A DNA stretch of 23,918 nucleotides from UBA6814 sp040753075 (GCA_040753075.1 JBFMHA010000059.1:1-23918), one strand, 5' to 3'. Positions 15,639-23,674 are shown, numbered from the stretch's first letter. The notes: a model not told the origin generated them from the letters alone. A program made the numbers and translations.

Positions 15639-15742
15639 GCCGGGACGAAGCGCCGGACAAGTTTAAACTTCCCATGGACAAAGGAGAGTTCCCAGGATAG
15701 GGGGATCGGTTGGAGATGGGGATTCCGCAGGGGAGAGAGGGG
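15639..15742 (+). other. Intergenic region with AT-rich 12-bp palindrome
   Basis: AAGTTTAAACTT (15659-15670) is a perfect palindrome in otherwise GC-rich DNA, 73 bases before the binding-protein start. It could be an operator or part of a promoter. No convincing -35/-10 pair is visible here. Confidence 0.35.
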
Positions 15743-16927
15743 ATGAAGCACGCCCTGGCCGCCTTGGCCATCCTGGCCGCCCTGGCCGCGGCCGCGGTCC
15801 TGTCCGGCCTGTTCCGGGCCGGCGAGCCCGTCGCGCCCGCGGCTTCCGGCCCCCTGCGCATCGGGGTCAGCCTGAGCCTCACCGGCCGCTATGCGGCCCT
15901 GGGCGAGCAGCAGCACCACGCCTTCCAGCTCTGGGTCCGGCAGCAGAACGCCGCGGGCGGGCTGAACGGCCGGCCGGTGGAGCTCGTGGCGCGCGACGAC
16001 GCCAGCGACCCGCAAACCGCCCGCGACCTTTACCTGGAGTTCATCCGGCAGGACCGGACGGATTTCCTCTTCGCGCCCTACTCCAGCGAGATCACCCGGG
16101 CCGTGGCCCCCCTGGCCGAGGAGCACGGCTACCCCCTGATCGCCTCGGGCGCATCCGCGGACAGCCTGTGGGACGCGGGCAACACCCTGCTCTTCGGGCT
16201 CTTCACCCCGGCCAGCCGCTACGCCCAGGGCATGCTGGAGATCCTCCTGAAGAGCGGCGTCAACCGCCTGGCGGTCATCACCTTCCCCGGCCTGTTCCCG
16301 GCCGAGGCCTGCCACGGGCTCCGGGTCTGGGCCCAGCGCCTGGGGATGGAGCTGAGCTTCAGCTGCCGGGTGGAGGGCCCGGGCCTGACCGAGGCCGTGG
16401 CCGCGGCCCGCGCCTCCGGGGCCCAGGCCCTGCTGGTCTGCGGCTACCCCAACGACGCCGTGGCCGCGCGCCGGGCGGTGCAGGCCGTGGGCTGGCGGCC
16501 CCGGGCGTTCTTCGCCACCGTGGGCCCGAGCCTGGAGGCCTACGGCAAGGAGCTGGGGCCCCTGGCCGAGGGAGGCTTCGGCTCCTCGCACTGGGAGCCG
16601 GACCTGCCCTACCCGGGCACGGCCGAGTTCACCCGGGAGTTCACGCTGCAATACGGACACCCGCCCTCCTACCAGGCGGCCGGGGCCTATGCCGCGGGCC
16701 AGGTCCTGGCCCAGGCCGCGGCCAATGCCGGGAGCCTGGACCGCCGCCGGGTGGCCGAGGCCCTGTCGGTCCTGGACACCACCACCGTCCTGGGCCCCTT
16801 CGCGGTGGACCGGCGGGGCATGCAGACCCGGCACTTCGCGGTGGTGGTCCAGTGGCAGGGCGGCCGCAAGGCCGTGGTCTGGCCCGAGAAGCTGGCCACG
16901 GCCGAACCCCGCTTCCCCTTCCCCTGA
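15743..16927 (+). CDS. Periplasmic substrate-binding protein, branched-chain amino acid (Leu/Ile/Val) type
   Basis: This 394-residue protein should sit in the periplasm and hand a small solute to a transporter or sensor. A signal peptide with a long Ala/Leu core (about 5-25) is followed by the fold's start, PLRIGVSLSLTGRYAALGEQ, then NAAGGLNGRPVELV and RDDASDPQTA, all typical of LivJ/LivK-like type I binding proteins; later parts SYQAAGAYAAGQVL and a VLGPFAVDRRGMQ stretch fit too. The start ATG 15743 follows a purine-rich GGGAGAGAGG. No lipobox Cys is present. No ABC permease or ATPase gene is next to it, so it is an orphan that may serve a distant ABC transporter or a receptor. The ligand is unknown. 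Confidence 0.85.
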   Translation: MKHALAALAILAALAAAAVLSGLFRAGEPVAPAASGPLRIGVSLSLTGRYAALGEQQHHAFQLWVRQQNAAGGLNGRPVELVARDDASDPQTARDLYLEFIRQDRTDFLFAPYSSEITRAVAPLAEEHGYPLIASGASADSLWDAGNTLLFGLFTPASRYAQGMLEILLKSGVNRLAVITFPGLFPAEACHGLRVWAQRLGMELSFSCRVEGPGLTEAVAAARASGAQALLVCGYPNDAVAARRAVQAVGWRPRAFFATVGPSLEAYGKELGPLAEGGFGSSHWEPDLPYPGTAEFTREFTLQYGHPPSYQAAGAYAAGQVLAQAAANAGSLDRRRVAEALSVLDTTTVLGPFAVDRRGMQTRHFAVVVQWQGGRKAVVWPEKLATAEPRFPFP

Positions 16928-17024
16928 CCCCGCCCGCTTTTTTCTGGAAAGCCGTCCGGTTCTCCGGCATAGTCCGGGCCGCCGCGGGGCGGGGCCGACC
17001 CCGCGCCGCCCCGGAGGAGAACCC

Positions 17025-17996
17025 GTGCCCAACCCCCTCGCCGCCGTCCTGGCCTCCGTCCGCTCCGCCCTGTCCGATTCGGTGCGGATCAGCCTGGACC
17101 TCTACAAGGTCATGATCCCCATCATCGTGGCGGTGAAGATCCTCAAGGAGCTGGACCTCATCGGCCTCTTCGCCCTGCCCCTGTCGCCGCTCATGGCCCT
17201 GGTGGGGCTGCCCGACTCCATGGGCCTGGTCTGGGCCACCGGGATCCTGAACAACATCTACGCCGCGCTCCTGGTCTTCGCGGCCCTGGCCCCGGCCGAG
17301 GGCGTGACCGTGGCCCAGTGCACGGTGCTGTGCACCATGCTGCTCATCGCCCACAACCTGCCGGTGGAGTGCAAGGTGGCCCAGAAGTGCGGCCCCTCCC
17401 TGTGGGGCCAGGCGGCGGCCCGCCTGCTGGGGGCGCTGGCCTGCGGCTGGCTGCTGCACGCGGTCTACTCCTCCACCGGGACCCTGGGCGAGGCCAACCG
17501 CATCCTGTGGACCCCGCAGGCCTCGCCGCAGGGCGCGCTCGCCTGGGCCCTGGGCGAGGCGCGCAACCTGGCGGCCATCTTCGGCATCATCCTGGCCCTC
17601 ATGCTGGCCATGCGGCTGCTGACCGCCCTGCGCGTCACCGCGCTGCTGGACGCGCTCCTGCGGCCGGTGCTGCGGGCCATGGGCATCGGACCCGACGCCT
17701 CCATGGTCACGGTGGTGGGCCTGGCCCTGGGGCTCACCTACGGCAGCGGGCTCATCATCCACGAGGCCCGCGCCGGGCGCATCGGCCGGCGCGACGTGTT
17801 CTACGCCGTGACCCTCCTGGGCCTGTCCCACGCGCTCATCGAGGACACCATGCTCATGGCGCTCATGGGCGCGCACGTGTCGGGCATCCTCTGGGGCCGG
17901 CTGGCCTTCTCCCTCATCGCCCTCTTCCTCCTGGTCCGGGCCACCCGGGGCCTTTCCGACGAGAAGTTTGAACGCTTGTTCATGAGCAAGGGCTGA
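17025..17996 (+). CDS. Nucleoside-recognition (Gate) domain membrane protein
   Basis: This 323-residue inner-membrane protein has about eight hydrophobic helices. The GTG at 17025 is used because GGAGG (17013-17017) lies seven bases upstream; a longer in-frame extension runs back into the previous gene and has no membrane features. Gate-domain patterns are DSVRISLDLYKVMIPIIVAV near the start, ILNNIYAALL, and GLTYGSGLIIHEARAGRI in the second half. Relatives include nucleoside transporters and the spore maturation proteins SpmA/SpmB, but the exact function is not known. It is 97 bases after the binding-protein gene, so co-transcription is possible; whether they work together is unclear. Confidence 0.8.
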   Translation: MPNPLAAVLASVRSALSDSVRISLDLYKVMIPIIVAVKILKELDLIGLFALPLSPLMALVGLPDSMGLVWATGILNNIYAALLVFAALAPAEGVTVAQCTVLCTMLLIAHNLPVECKVAQKCGPSLWGQAAARLLGALACGWLLHAVYSSTGTLGEANRILWTPQASPQGALAWALGEARNLAAIFGIILALMLAMRLLTALRVTALLDALLRPVLRAMGIGPDASMVTVVGLALGLTYGSGLIIHEARAGRIGRRDVFYAVTLLGLSHALIEDTMLMALMGAHVSGILWGRLAFSLIALFLLVRATRGLSDEKFERLFMSKG

Positions 17997-18445
17997 CGCC
18001 CGCTCCTGCGTCTCCCGCATCCGTCCGCCCTCCCCGGCCTTCCCGGTTTTTCACAACCCTGGCCGGATGCGGCCCCCCTTCCGAGCTGTCCTCCCCGACC
18101 CGCCAACGGTCCTTTTTTATATGGAGAGTGATCAAGGACGCGTCACGCATACCGGCGATGCGCAGTGATCTTTTGTTGTTGACGGCGCCCTGGCCGTGGT
18201 GCTAAACACCCATTCAACAGGCACCCGGCGGGGGCGCGTTTTCACCCCCCCCGCCCCGCCCCGTGCCCGAGGATCGGCGTGCTCAACAACGTGAAACGGG
18301 AAGTCAGAACAGCCCCGGACCGGCCCTGGACCCGGGAGGCGTCTCCGAGGCCTCGTCCCCTTCCGTCCAAGCCGGGGGACGAGCATCGACACATCATTTC
18401 ATATCGTTCAGAGACTGCGGACGGCAGGCCCGCGAGGAGGAAGAC
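17997..18445 (+). other. Long intergenic region before the first receptor gene
   Basis: This 449-base stretch holds no convincing gene. A weak CCGG-containing hairpin followed by TTTTT (18034-18051) may end the upstream transcript. A CGGATGC/GCATCCG pair lies about 50 bases apart. AGTGATC occurs twice (18126-18132 and 18164-18170) with a CGCAT/ATGCG small hairpin between. A promoter is annotated separately. I see no sigma-28 or sigma-54 consensus. Confidence 0.4.
18179..18208 (+). promoter_or_regulatory. Possible promoter of the first receptor-cheW operon
   Basis: TTGACG (18179-18184), an 18-base spacer and TAAACA (18203-18208) with an upstream TGC, as in an extended -10. It would leave a leader of about 230 bases before the ATG at 18446. 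Confidence 0.35.
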
Positions 18446-20149
18446 ATGTTCAAGGACATGAAGCTGAGCACCAAGCTGTACGGCGGATTCGCCCTGATAA
18501 CGGCCATCGCCGCGGTCGTCGGCCTGCTGGCCGTGTACAACGTGCTCCAACTGAAGGCTTCGGTGGCGGAAATCGCCGGGGTCAGGCTGCCCAGCATCCA
18601 CGCCCTGCTCGTCATGAGCGAGGCCCAGACCGCGGTGGACGCCTCGGAGAACGCCCTGCTCGAGGAGTCGCTGGACCCCGCCGGCAGGGCGGCCCAGTAC
18701 GACCGGATCAAGGCCGCCTGGCAGCTGGCGGAAAAGGAGTGGGCCATCTACGAGCCCCTGCCCCAGACGCCGGAGGAGGCCATGAAGTGGAAGCAGTTCG
18801 TCACGGCCTGGGGCAACTGGAAGAAGGACCACGAGACCTTCGTCGCCCTCTCGCGCGAATACGACCGGACCAGGAGCGACGAGGCCATGGCCCGGATGGT
18901 GAACCAGGCCCTGAAGGTGAACGGCGTCACGTTCGCCGCCGCCGAAAGCCTGCTCGGCGACATCGTGGACATCAACGACGCCGTGGCCGAGGAGGAGACG
19001 ACGAAGGCGAACCAGACGGTCAACTCGGCCCTGTACAGTTCCGTCGCGACCCTTCTCGCCGCCGTCGTCGTCGCCGGGCTCCTGGCCTTCCTCATCGCCC
19101 GGGGCGCCATGAACCAGCTCGGGGAGGACCCCGGGGTCATCGCGGACGTGGCCCGGCAGATCGCCGGAGGCGACCTGCGGGTGGCCTTCCGGGAGGGCCG
19201 CAGGGGATTGATCGGCGTGTACGCGGACATGAAGGCCATGACCGACAAGCTCGGCGAGGTGGTGGGCGAGGTCCAGGCCGCCACCGAGAACGTGGCCTCG
19301 GGCTCGGAGGAGCTGTCCGCCTCGTCCGAGAGCCTGTCCCAGGGCGCCACCGAGCAGGCCGCGTCCGTGGAGGAGGTGTCCTCGTCCATGGAGCAGATGA
19401 CCGCCAACATCCGGCAGAACGCGGAGAACGCGGTCCAGACCGAAAAGATCGCGGTGCAGTCCGCCACCGACGCCGCGGCCGGCGGCCAGGCCGTAACCGA
19501 GACCGTGGCGGCCATGAAGCAGATCGCCGAGAAGATCTCCATCATCGAGGAGATCGCGCGGCAGACCAACCTGCTGGCCCTCAACGCGGCCATCGAGGCG
19601 GCCCGGGCCGGAGAGCACGGCAAGGGCTTCGCGGTGGTGGCGGCCGAGGTGCGCAAGCTGGCCGAGCGCTCGGGCTCCGCCGCGGCCGAGATCAGCGAGC
19701 TGTCCACCCGCTCCGTGGCCGTGGCCGAGAAGGCCGGCGAGATGCTCACCAGGATGGTGCCGGACATCCGCAAGACCGCCGAGCTGGTGCAGGAGATCGC
19801 CGCGGCCAGCCGCGAGCAGGACGCCGGGGCCGAGCAGATCAACAAGGCCATCCAGCAGCTCGACCAGGTGATCCAGCAGAACGCCTCGGCCTCCGAGGAG
19901 ATGGCCTCCACCTCCGAGGAGCTGTCCTCCCAGGCCGAGCAGCTGCAGCAGACCATGTCCTTCTTCAGCACCGGCGGCTCCGGCAGGCCGGCCCAGCGCC
20001 GGCCCGTGGCCGCGCATCCGGCCCCCCGCAAGAAGCTGGCCGCGGCCAAGCCCGCGCCCCAGCCCAAGTCCAAGCCCGCGCCCAAGGCCGGAGGCCTGGC
20101 CCTGAGCATGGGCGCGGACGGCGAGGACGAGGAGTTCGAGCGGTTCTAG
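18446..20149 (+). CDS. Methyl-accepting chemotaxis protein with four-helix-bundle sensor
   Basis: This 567-residue receptor is chosen to start at ATG 18446, five bases after GGAGG (18436-18440). It has transmembrane helices at about 11-33 and 196-216, with a periplasmic four-helix-bundle domain between (RLPSIHALL...EAQTAVDASENALL near its start), a short HAMP region (217-270, IAGGDLRV), and a signalling domain (276-507) with hairpin tip around EEIARQTNLLALNAAIEAARAGE (about 368-390). An Ala/Pro/Lys-rich flexible tail ends in EFERF, which fits the x-aromatic-x-x-aromatic form of tethers for CheR/CheB in other receptors. It would report an unknown ligand to CheA/CheW. CheW is encoded 33 bases downstream. 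Its signalling half is nearly identical to that of the second receptor. Confidence 0.92.
   Translation: MFKDMKLSTKLYGGFALITAIAAVVGLLAVYNVLQLKASVAEIAGVRLPSIHALLVMSEAQTAVDASENALLEESLDPAGRAAQYDRIKAAWQLAEKEWAIYEPLPQTPEEAMKWKQFVTAWGNWKKDHETFVALSREYDRTRSDEAMARMVNQALKVNGVTFAAAESLLGDIVDINDAVAEEETTKANQTVNSALYSSVATLLAAVVVAGLLAFLIARGAMNQLGEDPGVIADVARQIAGGDLRVAFREGRRGLIGVYADMKAMTDKLGEVVGEVQAATENVASGSEELSASSESLSQGATEQAASVEEVSSSMEQMTANIRQNAENAVQTEKIAVQSATDAAAGGQAVTETVAAMKQIAEKISIIEEIARQTNLLALNAAIEAARAGEHGKGFAVVAAEVRKLAERSGSAAAEISELSTRSVAVAEKAGEMLTRMVPDIRKTAELVQEIAAASREQDAGAEQINKAIQQLDQVIQQNASASEEMASTSEELSSQAEQLQQTMSFFSTGGSGRPAQRRPVAAHPAPRKKLAAAKPAPQPKSKPAPKAGGLALSMGADGEDEEFERF
19271..19966 (+). repeat. Duplicated receptor signalling tract, copy 1
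   Basis: This 696-base stretch aligns without gaps to 22734-23429. By eye, 12 of 232 encoded residues differ, mostly Ala/Ser exchanges, and long DNA runs are identical. Sensor halves outside the tract are unrelated. Confidence 0.9.
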
Positions 20150-20182
20150 GCCAGGACGCCGCAACGCCAAGGAGACACCGAC

Positions 20183-20686
20183 ATGGACGACATCCAGACC
20201 GGACAGTACCTGACCTTCACCCTGGACCGCGAGGCCTACGCCCTGCCCATCGCCACGGTGCGGGAGGTGCTGGAGCTGACCGACATCACCCGGGTGCCCC
20301 GCACCCCGCCGGCCATGCGCGGGGTCATCAACCTGCGCGGCCACGCCGTGGCCGTGGCCGACATGCGCCTCAAGCTCGGCCTGGCCGAGGCGGCGACCAC
20401 GGTGAACACCTGCATCATCATCGCCGAGGCCGACCTGGGCGACGGACCCGTGGTGCTCGGCGCGCTGGTGGACGCGGTGCGCGAGGTGGTGGACATCGAC
20501 GCCGCCGCGGTGGAGGCCCCGCCCCGCATGGGCCTCTCGGTGGACACCGCCTATCTCAAGGGCATGGCCCGCCAGGACGACGGCTTCGTCATGATCCTGG
20601 ACCTGGACCGCATCTTCTCGGCCGAGGACTTTGCCCGGAGCCCGGTCGCCAAGGACCCGGACGAGGCCCTGACCGAGGTTCTCTAG
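20183..20686 (+). CDS. cheW: Chemotaxis coupling protein CheW
   Basis: This 167-residue cytoplasmic protein would bridge receptors to the kinase CheA. ATG 20183 follows AAGGAG (20169-20174) and lies 33 bases after the receptor stop, so it shares the receptor's transcript. It has a CheW fold throughout: YLTFTLDREAYALPIATVREVLEL at the start, VPRTPPAMRGVINLRGHAVAVADMRLKLGL (the conserved RG-N-RG core), then VVLGALVDAVREVVDID and a final ILDLDRIF. There is no kinase or receiver fusion. A terminator follows at once (20695-20716). A second copy starts at the window's right edge. The dedicated partner CheA is not in the window. Confidence 0.95.
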   Translation: MDDIQTGQYLTFTLDREAYALPIATVREVLELTDITRVPRTPPAMRGVINLRGHAVAVADMRLKLGLAEAATTVNTCIIIAEADLGDGPVVLGALVDAVREVVDIDAAAVEAPPRMGLSVDTAYLKGMARQDDGFVMILDLDRIFSAEDFARSPVAKDPDEALTEVL

Positions 20687-20694
20687 CCGCGACT

Positions 20695-20716
20695 CCGCAG
20701 GGTCGCCTGCGGTTTT
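20695..20716 (+). terminator. Rho-independent terminator after cheW
   Basis: CCGCAGG-GTCG-CCTGCGG is followed by TTTT. It starts nine bases after the cheW stop codon. Confidence 0.8.
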
Positions 20717-20801
20717 GCATAGGAAATGTCGGCGACGCCGCCCTGCCCGGCGCATCGAGCAGGCCGCAGCGCGCGGACCCGACACCCGCCCGCCCAACCC
20801 G

Positions 20802-20838
20802 ACGACCCCCGCGACGGCCCCCCCGTCGCGGGGGTCGT
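20802..20838. repeat. Second strong hairpin after cheW
   Basis: ACGACCCCCGCGACGG (20802-20817) pairs perfectly over 16 bases with 20823-20838, with a CCCCC loop. It lacks a T tract. It may be a backup terminator or a structural element. Confidence 0.6.
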
Positions 20839-21115
20839 AACGTTGCGCGCGTCGCACGCGCCCCGGCATCCTCCGCAGCCGGCGGCCCTCCTTCCTGATC
20901 GCCTTCTCCCGGCCGATCCGCCTCCCTCAAACATCCATTCATATGGCCCCGAAAAGGCGGCCCGCCACCTGTCTTGACTCCATCCCCCATGCCAGTCACA
21001 ACGATTCGATTTTACAGGAATTCATTAAAAACACCCCGAAAAGCCACGACATTCCCGCCGTGAAGCGCTGCGCCTGTTCAAACATCGCATATCCTATGCG
21101 CGCGGTAGCCTTCTC

Positions 21116-21146
21116 TTGACATAACCATCCAGAATAGAGTGATAAT
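21116..21146 (+). promoter_or_regulatory. Promoter of the second receptor-cheW module
   Basis: A perfect -35 TTGACA (21116-21121) and a near-perfect -10 GATAAT (21141-21146) are separated by 19 bases, longer than the usual 17. Basal activity may be low or need an activator. Confidence 0.5.
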
Positions 21147-21160
21147 CATTCACCATCGCC

Positions 21161-21187
21161 AACGGGTTTTTCTGCGGAAAAACCGTT
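21161..21187 (+). promoter_or_regulatory. Stem-loop in the second receptor gene's leader
   Basis: AACGGGTTTTTC (21161-21172) and GAAAAACCGTT (21177-21187) form an 11-bp stem with one bulged G and a TGCG loop. It lies some 14 bases past the predicted -10 element, so it would be at the 5' end of the mRNA. Confidence 0.45.
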
Positions 21188-21320
21188 GACTCCTCCTTTC
21201 CGGTCTACTAACTGTGTGATCAATCGGAAAATCCCCTCCCGGCCGCCCGGCCCCGGATTCCAGCCCGCGCTGCCGGCGGGGATGCATGCTTTTTCGGTTC
21301 TGAAAACCCGGGAGGAAGCC

Positions 21321-23621
21321 ATGTTCAAGAACCTGAAACTCGGCGTGAAGTTGGTGGGCGGCTTCAGCGTGACCGCGGCCATCGCACTGGTCATCGGCCT
21401 GGTCGGGCTGTACGTCATCGGCGAGCTCGCCGGCAGCCTGGACGAGATCGGCAACACCCGGCTCACCGGGGTGTCCGCGGTCAAGGACGCCACGCTCCGG
21501 CTGGAGCGGATCAAATCCGCCCTGCGCACATCCCTGAGCCCGTTCATCAGCCCGGAGGTCCGGCAGCGGCAGTTCACGAACATCGAGAACGCCCGGGCCG
21601 AATACCGGAACTCCCTGCAAACCCTGCAGAAGCTCCCCAAGAACGCGGACGAGGCCAGGCTCCTGGAGCAGATCGAGGCCGCCCTGAAGGACGCCGCCGG
21701 GGCCAACAACAAGGTCCTGGACGGCTCCCGCCGGGTCCTCGACATGGACATCGCCAATCCGGACGCCCTGCTGACCCTGCTGGAGAAGTTCCGGGGCGAC
21801 CACTACCGGCTGGAGGCCCTGGTCGGCGAGATGCTGGCCGCGGGCAAGACCTTTGCCGGCGGGGACGACCCCACGGCCTGCGCCTTCGGCAAGTGGCTGG
21901 CGGCCTTCTCCACCAAGAACCCGCGGCTCACCGCCCTGCTGGCCGAGATCAGGCCGCATCACGAGGCCTTCCACCACAGCGTGGGCGAGATCAAGAAGGC
22001 CGTGGCCGAGGCCCGGAAGCAGCCCGCGGTCGAGGCCTTCACAACCCGGATGCTTCCCGCGGCCGAAACCACATTCGCCAAGTTCCAGGCCATCCGGGAG
22101 GAGGCCGACGCCGCCCGGCAGGCCTTCGCCGGCATGGCCGAAACCGGCCTGGGCGAGTCGCTGGAGCGCACCAACGCCGCGCTCAAGGCCGCCGAAGCCC
22201 TGTCGGACGACCTGGCCAAGGGGGCCGCGGCCGCCATGACCGGGGCCGAGGCCCAGGCCTCCCGGGGCCGGACCGTCGCCGTCGCGGGCATGGCCGCGGG
22301 AGTGGCCCTGGCCCTGGCCCTGGGCGTCATCCTGACCCGGGCCGTCACCGGCCCGGTGCGCCGGGCCGTGGACTTCGCCGGAAAGCTGGCCGCGGGCGAC
22401 ACCAGCGTCACCCTGGACATCCGCCAGAAGGACGAGATGGGGGCGATGGCCGAGGCCCTGCGCGGCATCGCCGAGGCCGAGGGGAACATCGTGGACAAGG
22501 TCGGACGCCTGGCCAATGGCGACCTGGACGTCGACTTCGCCCCCCGCTCGGACCAGGACGCGCTCATGAAGTCCCTGGGGAACATGGTCGCGGCCCAGGC
22601 CGAGGTCGCGGCCCAGGTCCGGGAGATGGCCACCGGCGACCTGTGCATCCTGTTCAAGTCCCGCTCGGACAAGGACACCCTGATCCAGTCCCTGGCGGAC
22701 ATGGTGCGCAAGCTGTCGGACACCGTGGGCCAGGTCCAGGCCGCCACCGAGAACGTGTCCTCGGGCAGCGAGCAGCTCTCGTCCTCCTCCGGCGGCCTGT
22801 CCCAGGGCGCCACCGAGCAGGCGGCCAGCGTGGAGGAGGTGTCCTCGTCCATGGAGCAGATGACCGCCAACATCCGGCAGAACGCGGAGAACGCGGCCCA
22901 GACCGAGAAGATCGCGGTGCAGTCGGCCACCGACGCCGCGGCCGGCGGCCAGGCCGTGACCGAGACCGTGGCGGCCATGAAGCAGATCGCCGAGAAGATC
23001 TCCATCATCGAGGAGATCGCCCGGCAGACCAACCTGCTGGCCCTCAACGCGGCCATCGAGGCGGCCCGGGCCGGGGAGCACGGCAAGGGCTTCGCGGTGG
23101 TGGCCGCCGAGGTGCGCAAGCTGGCCGAGCGCTCGGGCGCGGCCGCGGCCGAGATCAGCGAGCTGTCGGCGCGCAGCGTGGCCGTGGCCGAGAAGGCCGG
23201 CGAGATGCTCACCAGGATGGTGCCGGACATCCGCAAGACCGCGGAGCTGGTGCAGGAGATCGCCGCGGCCAGCCGCGAGCAGGACGCCGGGGCCGAGCAG
23301 ATCAACAAGGCCATCCAGCAGCTCGACCAGGTGATCCAGCAGAACGCCGCGGCCGCGGAAGAGATGGCCTCCACCTCCGAGGAGCTGTCCTCCCAGGCCG
23401 TGCAGCTGCAGCAGACCATGGCCTTCTTCCGCCTGAACGGGCACGGCCGCAAGGCCGCGGCGGCCCGGGAGCGGAAGCCGGTCGCGATCCAGGCGGCCCC
23501 GCCCCGGGCCATCCCGGCCAAGGCCGCGCCGCAGCCCAGGCCCGAACCCGAGCCCAAGCCCGCCGGCCTGATCCTGAACATGGCCGGGGACGGGGGGGAC
23601 GAGGAGTTCGAACGGTTCTAG
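21321..23621 (+). CDS. Methyl-accepting chemotaxis protein with extracytoplasmic CZB domain and repeated HAMP domains
   Basis: This 766-residue receptor starts at ATG 21321, five bases after GGAGG. Transmembrane helices are at about 11-33 and 318-339. The outside part has a helical bundle (about 35-150), then a CZB (chemoreceptor zinc-binding) domain (about 155-225) with H161, C187 in CAFGKW, and H213/H214/H218/H219 in PHHEAFHH, and another helical stretch. Inside, a HAMP (340-385) is followed by two more HAMP-like repeats (LANGDLDVDF and MATGDLCILF), then the signalling domain (472-703) with hairpin tip EEIARQTNLLALNAAIEAARAGE. It ends in EFERF after a Pro/Lys-rich tail. CZB domains bind zinc and are mostly cytoplasmic, so the outside placement is notable; it predicts zinc or redox sensing in the periplasm. 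cheW follows at 23786. Confidence 0.92.
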   Translation: MFKNLKLGVKLVGGFSVTAAIALVIGLVGLYVIGELAGSLDEIGNTRLTGVSAVKDATLRLERIKSALRTSLSPFISPEVRQRQFTNIENARAEYRNSLQTLQKLPKNADEARLLEQIEAALKDAAGANNKVLDGSRRVLDMDIANPDALLTLLEKFRGDHYRLEALVGEMLAAGKTFAGGDDPTACAFGKWLAAFSTKNPRLTALLAEIRPHHEAFHHSVGEIKKAVAEARKQPAVEAFTTRMLPAAETTFAKFQAIREEADAARQAFAGMAETGLGESLERTNAALKAAEALSDDLAKGAAAAMTGAEAQASRGRTVAVAGMAAGVALALALGVILTRAVTGPVRRAVDFAGKLAAGDTSVTLDIRQKDEMGAMAEALRGIAEAEGNIVDKVGRLANGDLDVDFAPRSDQDALMKSLGNMVAAQAEVAAQVREMATGDLCILFKSRSDKDTLIQSLADMVRKLSDTVGQVQAATENVSSGSEQLSSSSGGLSQGATEQAASVEEVSSSMEQMTANIRQNAENAAQTEKIAVQSATDAAAGGQAVTETVAAMKQIAEKISIIEEIARQTNLLALNAAIEAARAGEHGKGFAVVAAEVRKLAERSGAAAAEISELSARSVAVAEKAGEMLTRMVPDIRKTAELVQEIAAASREQDAGAEQINKAIQQLDQVIQQNAAAAEEMASTSEELSSQAVQLQQTMAFFRLNGHGRKAAAARERKPVAIQAAPPRAIPAKAAPQPRPEPEPKPAGLILNMAGDGGDEEFERF
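22734..23429 (+). repeat. Duplicated receptor signalling tract, copy 2
   Basis: This is the gapless match to 19271-19966 (offset 3463). The match weakens sharply before 22734 and after 23429, though both tails are Ala/Pro/Lys-rich and end the same way. Confidence 0.9.
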
Positions 23622-23632
23622 GCCCGCGTGCG

Positions 23633-23674
23633 GCCCTCCCGGCCCCGGCGGAGGGAGGTCGGGGCCGGGAGGGC
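23633..23674. repeat. Strong hairpin between the second receptor and cheW genes
   Basis: A perfect 15-bp stem (23633-23647 with 23660-23674) with a 12-base loop begins 12 bases after the receptor stop. No T tract follows. The first module has no such structure: its gap is 33 bases, here it is 164. Confidence 0.75.

Larger units (their letters stand above)
20839..21320 (+). other. AT-rich intergenic region and leader before the second receptor gene
   Basis: No gene is visible. From about 20930 to 21240 the DNA is much richer in A+T than its neighbours. It contains a small inverted repeat GCATA-TCC-TATGC (21087-21099), a promoter (listed separately) and a leader hairpin. The rest to 21320 is GC-rich leader ending in the ribosome binding site GGAGG (21311-21315). 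Confidence 0.5.

Noticed and set aside
15674..15700. Eight-codon leader ORF (MDKGEFPG) before the binding protein
   Set aside because: It has no ribosome binding site and no attenuator-like structure after it.
18121..18210. c-di-GMP (GEMM) riboswitch or sigma-54/sigma-28 promoter before the first receptor
   Set aside because: CACGCATACCGGCG lacks the conserved GEMM core. TGGCCGTGGTGCT has the wrong spacing for sigma-54, and no TAAA-N15-GCCGATAA match is present.
18242..20869. Minus-strand ORF of 875 codons, and a similar one at 21150-23444
   Set aside because: They are antisense to the two receptor genes. They resemble each other only because the receptor genes are duplicates.
20990..21060. 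Sigma-28 promoter in TTAAAAACACCCCGAAAAGCCACGAC
   Set aside because: TAAA is present but the spacing and the GCCGATAA half do not match.
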